Shown here one piece after another: positions 60,613-64,000 of a DNA stretch of 64,000 bases. Numbering within the stretch: the first letter of the stretch is position 1; each line of letters begins with the position of its first letter. A program made the translations under genes and the position numbers. Source of the stretch: Phoronis australis (lineage: Eukaryota; Phoronida; Phoronidae); assembly GCA_002633005.1 (NCBI GenBank), contig NMRA01000206.1, positions 142,092 to 206,091 on the forward strand, read 5' to 3'. The notes under the pieces were generated by a model that searched no databases, was not told the origin of the DNA, and was given only the letters and a program-made list of their open reading frames with translations.

Positions 60613-61132
60613 CTGACTTGCTAAAACGGAAAATATCCACAAGGAGCGTGCTCAGTGCATACGAGAGAGGTCTTTACTGGTTGAATTTTATGGCGTATAC
60701 ATTCCATGTTGTTATTCCTTACTAATGCATACGAATATGTTTTTAGATTTGAATATTGATTACTTCAATCTTTTATATTGTATATACATCAACACTGTAA
60801 TTCGAGATGAATATTTTTATAATCTATTGTGCAGTACACGTACACACGGAGGTCAAGTATGCATGTATGTACGTATATATGTGTGTATATTTAATCGGCT
60901 GTAACGGGGTTGACATGTTTTCTAAATTATATTAACTACAAATAACCCTGAAACCTTCTCTGTAGGTTGAAGATTGTCATGGTGACATTTCTTTACAATA
61001 AAGGAGTTGACGCCTCCACCGAAATTGAGGTCGCGTCTGTCGAATGAGGGGCGCCAACATCCGCTGATTCCACGTGAACACTGCCCGACAGGTCATTGTT
61101 GAAGGCCAGTTGTCATACTGTTTTCAATTTTA

Positions 61133-61352
61133 TCACAAACGAAGGCACATATGAGCTACAAGAACTAAACCGTAGAAATACATATTATAGATGTGAACGA
61201 TCGCCGATGAAACAATGCGGAGATCACACCCATACTCCTCTAGCGGTTTCGCATGAGATCTAGTCTTCAGTTCTCGTACCAACCCTGCTGCTCCGGGCCC
61301 ACATGCCGATGCCATAACATCTGTAGAGCACTGGATCATATCGCGAGTGATC
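61133..61352 (-). CDS. Gene D, last exon: cysteine-rich domain end and hydrophobic tail
   Basis: The acceptor ATTTTGTAG|G gives phase 2, as in gene C. The peptide ITRDMIQCSTDVMASACGPG continues AAGLVRELKT, KPLEEYGCDLRIVSSAIVHI and ends YFYGLVLVAHMCLRL before TGA. Shared with gene C: MxxCxxDVxxxxCGxxAA and the closing Cys before Ser-Ser and a hydrophobic end. The tail is consistent with a GPI signal. The preceding exon is 61647-61788. Confidence 0.7.
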
Positions 61353-61646
61353 CTACAAAATTCGATTATAAGGCAAATTCTAAGAAAGATTTCAAGTTTC
61401 GTCATTGTTAACGGCACTGATACTTAAGCCGAGTGTGCCCAGTTAATAGATAGTTACCACGAAAAGTTCATTTTGGTTTTATAGGATATAGTGTGCATTC
61501 CATTAAGATCCCACTATTGCCTTTCCACTTATTGGCCCGGAGGCGTCTTGTTCAAGAAACCATCATATCATAATCAATGTTTTAATTCGACAACGCTTAA
61601 CTATAGCTGCTTAGTACAAAATACGCATTTCCAAACGTAAACCTAC

Positions 61647-61788
61647 GTGCATATCCGTCTCTTTTTGGCTTGAGATCCTGCTTTTGATGTCGATACTTCC
61701 CCCAGTTTGGACCTGTAATCACTATCACATGGCTCCAGAAGTGGTCGAAGCGTTCCATTGTAGATACAGGGAGCGTGCTTCACGTGCA
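61647..61788 (-). CDS. Gene D, penultimate exon
   Basis: 142-nt exon with acceptor TTTAAATGCAG (phase 1) and donor TGCAC|GTAGGT (phase 2), the same phases as gene C's 54615-54750. The peptide HVKHAPCIYNGTLRPLLEPC continues DSDYRSKLGE and SQAKKRRIC. It ends in a Cys just before the junction, as gene C does. NGT is a possible glycosylation site. Further upstream exons probably extend toward or past the window end. Confidence 0.65.
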
Positions 61789-63115
61789 CTGCATTTAAAT
61801 AGCACATTAAATGATAACAACGAATAACAACGCCAACAATGCATACGCTGTGATAAGTAGACCCTGCACTGAATATCAATCATGGCGTACTACTGCGTTG
61901 AAGTACACTACATATAGAACAATAATCACTATGGTAAGAAAGCTCGAGAACAACGACAAAATTTAAATCTAATTTCCACTTCATCACCTTTTTCAACTCA
62001 AGTTTGATACCTTTTTTTGCTTTGATCGAAAAAGCCAAGGATTTAACAAATCCATGTACATGTAAACGTCTGGAGCTCATGTTGCAAAGCAACGTACAGT
62101 GTACAGGATACGGGGTGGCGAGTGCTGCTGAGAGTAAGTGCTTCACGTTTATAACATCATTACGAACACGACCGGTGTTTTCCTAGCCTCAAATTATACC
62201 AAGGAGGTACTTTGTGTCTCCGCATATGCAAAACGATTTGGTCACGCGAGTTTTAAATGTATGGCTTCAACAGTCCAAAAAGTCTTACTCCCCGTCTTGT
62301 AAACATAAAGTGTTAAAGTACATGAGCATTCCGGCAAATTCGACGACATACTATCATGTGAAAGCCGCATGAATTGGTGAATTAGGATTAAAGTTGACAT
62401 ATGTGCAGGTTTGTGACAAATCCGAAGCCATCCGGAACACCTCGGGCACTGATTCTCGTAGCCCGAATAATCAATTGCATGTGTTTCATTTTCACTCACG
62501 TGAGAACTCAATCATTACTACAGAGAAAAGAATTGATTGTTAAGAGACGGTTATGACCCCAGGCATACCCTGGTTTAAGTCCGTTATCTTAAGATTATCC
62601 GGCCTAACTCGACTGTATTCCCATGTTGAGGGCCTCATGACTTGCTGTAAAATTGCAAGTTCGTACGTGCGCAGATATGAAGCATCTCCGCGGTATAACT
62701 TGAGGCTACGAAAATACTCGAGGTTTTTCAGATTTCCCCGCAGGATAATTTGGGCTACGAAAATACGCGAGGTGTTCAAGTTGTCAGTTGTAATACAAGA
62801 CTCATGCGTGATCACGCGAAACGCCGAACACTGAGAGGAAAATACGTTGGTTCAGCCTTTCTCTATACTTACGGTCAAATCCATCTCCGCACAGGTAGTC
62901 AAAAGATATCTCAATTACTTCTATATGCTTCCTGTTCGGTGGAGAACAATCGGGTTTAATTCGTTCTCTACACGGCTTCGTGTCCTTATAACCCCTTAAA
63001 CAGAACACGATAATACTTTAGGGACCGTTAGACACTTAACCTAGTTGCTTGTAAATAATTAACTGCAGATTGGATTCCAGGGATAAATACAAATGAAGAA
63101 ACAAACTCACGTTTG
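61789..63115. other. No gene supported (possible upstream intron of gene D)
   Basis: The minus-strand ORF 62242-62511 has cysteines (QCPRCSGWLRICHKP) but no pyrimidine tract before its only acceptor. Nothing else supported. Confidence 0.3.
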
Positions 63116-63212
63116 CCAGACAATTTCAGTGGTGGGGTGCCCCTGCCAGACGATTATCAAAAAGGATTAAAAATTGAGCTACATGTAGATCAACCCAAGA
63201 GGTAACCCCTTA
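63116..63212 (-). repeat. Inverted copy of the 9.6-10.2 kb repeat
   Basis: Reverse complement reads GGTTACCTCTTGGGTTGATC ... GTCTGGCAGGGGCACCCCAC, matching units at 9795-9870 and 10070-10110. Confidence 0.65.
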
Positions 63213-64000
63213 AGAGTGAAGTACGGCTCACAGCAGGCAAAAATGCCCAGAGGGGTGATAAACCCAATGTCACCGATTTGAACCATACTATGCATTTTAG
63301 TTACCTTTGGGATGATAAACAAAACAGTAAAGTCCAATCTCATTTTACCTTGTTTAATGGGGAGAAATCAGGGAGCCTCTATTTTGGGGGTATGCCATGC
63401 AATGAACTCGCCGAAAATGCCTTATTTGCACTGCACAATAAAAAATATCGGCGCTCGAGATCATTATTTGTTTGTAATTTTTAAATAAAGCAAGTCTTCG
63501 GCCTTACAAAGTTGTTAAAAAATACTCATTAACTCTGCCGCTAAGTTAAAAATTTCAGGCATAAAGTATAGAGGGGTCAAAGGTGAACAAGACATTGCAA
63601 TTTCGCCACACTTTGAGCCCGTATATCTCAGCTGGCACAACACTGATCAACACCAGACCTTTACACAAGACGTTTCTATCTTATTGCTGTTGATTAATAC
63701 AATAAAATTTTCTGGCGCTGAACATTTTCCTGTACAAATTGCAAGATTGCGACAACCACCTGAGTAGAAATTACCTTCAATACCGATACCTGTTTGGAAC
63801 ATTACAGCACCAGTAAAGTGCATAGTTTTGATTCAAAAGTTGATTTGTCAATATTTAGTTATGTGTCATTAAGTCAGGCGCAATTGTTTAAGGTATTTTT
63901 CCTTTTTAATTAAAATTCCGCGTTTTTTGTGAACCCAGTGTCCAACAACAGGTGTCACTTTAGTGGTGGCAAAATGGTTCCGGTTGGCGAATCCTGACTT
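63213..64000. other. No gene supported
   Basis: AT-rich sequence with short unconvincing ORFs. No repeat or exon identified. Confidence 0.3.

Overview
This is a window of metazoan nuclear DNA, almost certainly from a marine invertebrate. Genes are split into short exons separated by introns of hundreds to thousands of bases. The DNA is AT-rich, full of degraded transposons, and scattered with the palindrome ACATGTAC, which is common in several lancelet, mollusc and cnidarian genomes. There are no operons, Shine-Dalgarno sites or long intact prokaryotic ORFs. I cannot name the species. All exon calls come from reading splice acceptors, donors, codon phase and cysteine patterns by eye, so most genes are partial models.

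The main coding content is a series of minus-strand exons that appear to belong to diverged paralogues of one secreted or surface family. Gene A (about 10.7-19.7 kb) has eight exons with matching phases except at one gap. It has cysteine patterns like zona pellucida (ZP) modules, one LDL-receptor class A-like module and a C-terminal hydrophobic tail like a GPI-attachment signal. Gene B (about 36.6-43.8 kb) has a membrane/signal first exon and one exon clearly resembling a gene A exon. Gene C (about 49.8-59.6 kb) and gene D (61.1-61.8 kb and beyond) share a cysteine-rich C-terminal domain, the same intron phases and hydrophobic tails. A plus-strand exon at 27.4 kb may be another ZP-like piece.

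Other genes: 0.2-2.4 kb (-), two exons of an unrecognised gene; 24.0-25.3 kb (-), a two-exon single-pass membrane protein with a very basic intracellular tail; 28.4-28.5 kb (-), one exon of an unrecognised gene; 44.4-44.8 kb (+), a double WAP-domain exon with a frameshift. Two THAP zinc-finger genes are broken: one at 26.3-26.5 kb (-) by frameshifts, the other at 46.0-47.3 kb (+) by a transposon insertion flanked by a 9-bp duplication plus a frameshift.

The mobile fraction includes a Penelope-like element at 29.0-32.8 kb split by a 3.2-kb TA-flanked DNA transposon, an L1/Tx1-type LINE remnant at 33.4-35.1 kb, tRNA-derived SINEs, and several terminal-inverted-repeat elements (3.7-4.8, 15.0-15.5, 50.5-51.7 kb). 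There is also a pair of 0.5-kb repeats (6.4 and 12.4 kb), a diverged ~150-bp tandem repeat (9.6-10.2 kb, with an inverted relative at 63.1 kb) and many microsatellites. One assembly gap of Ns lies at 25580-25753.
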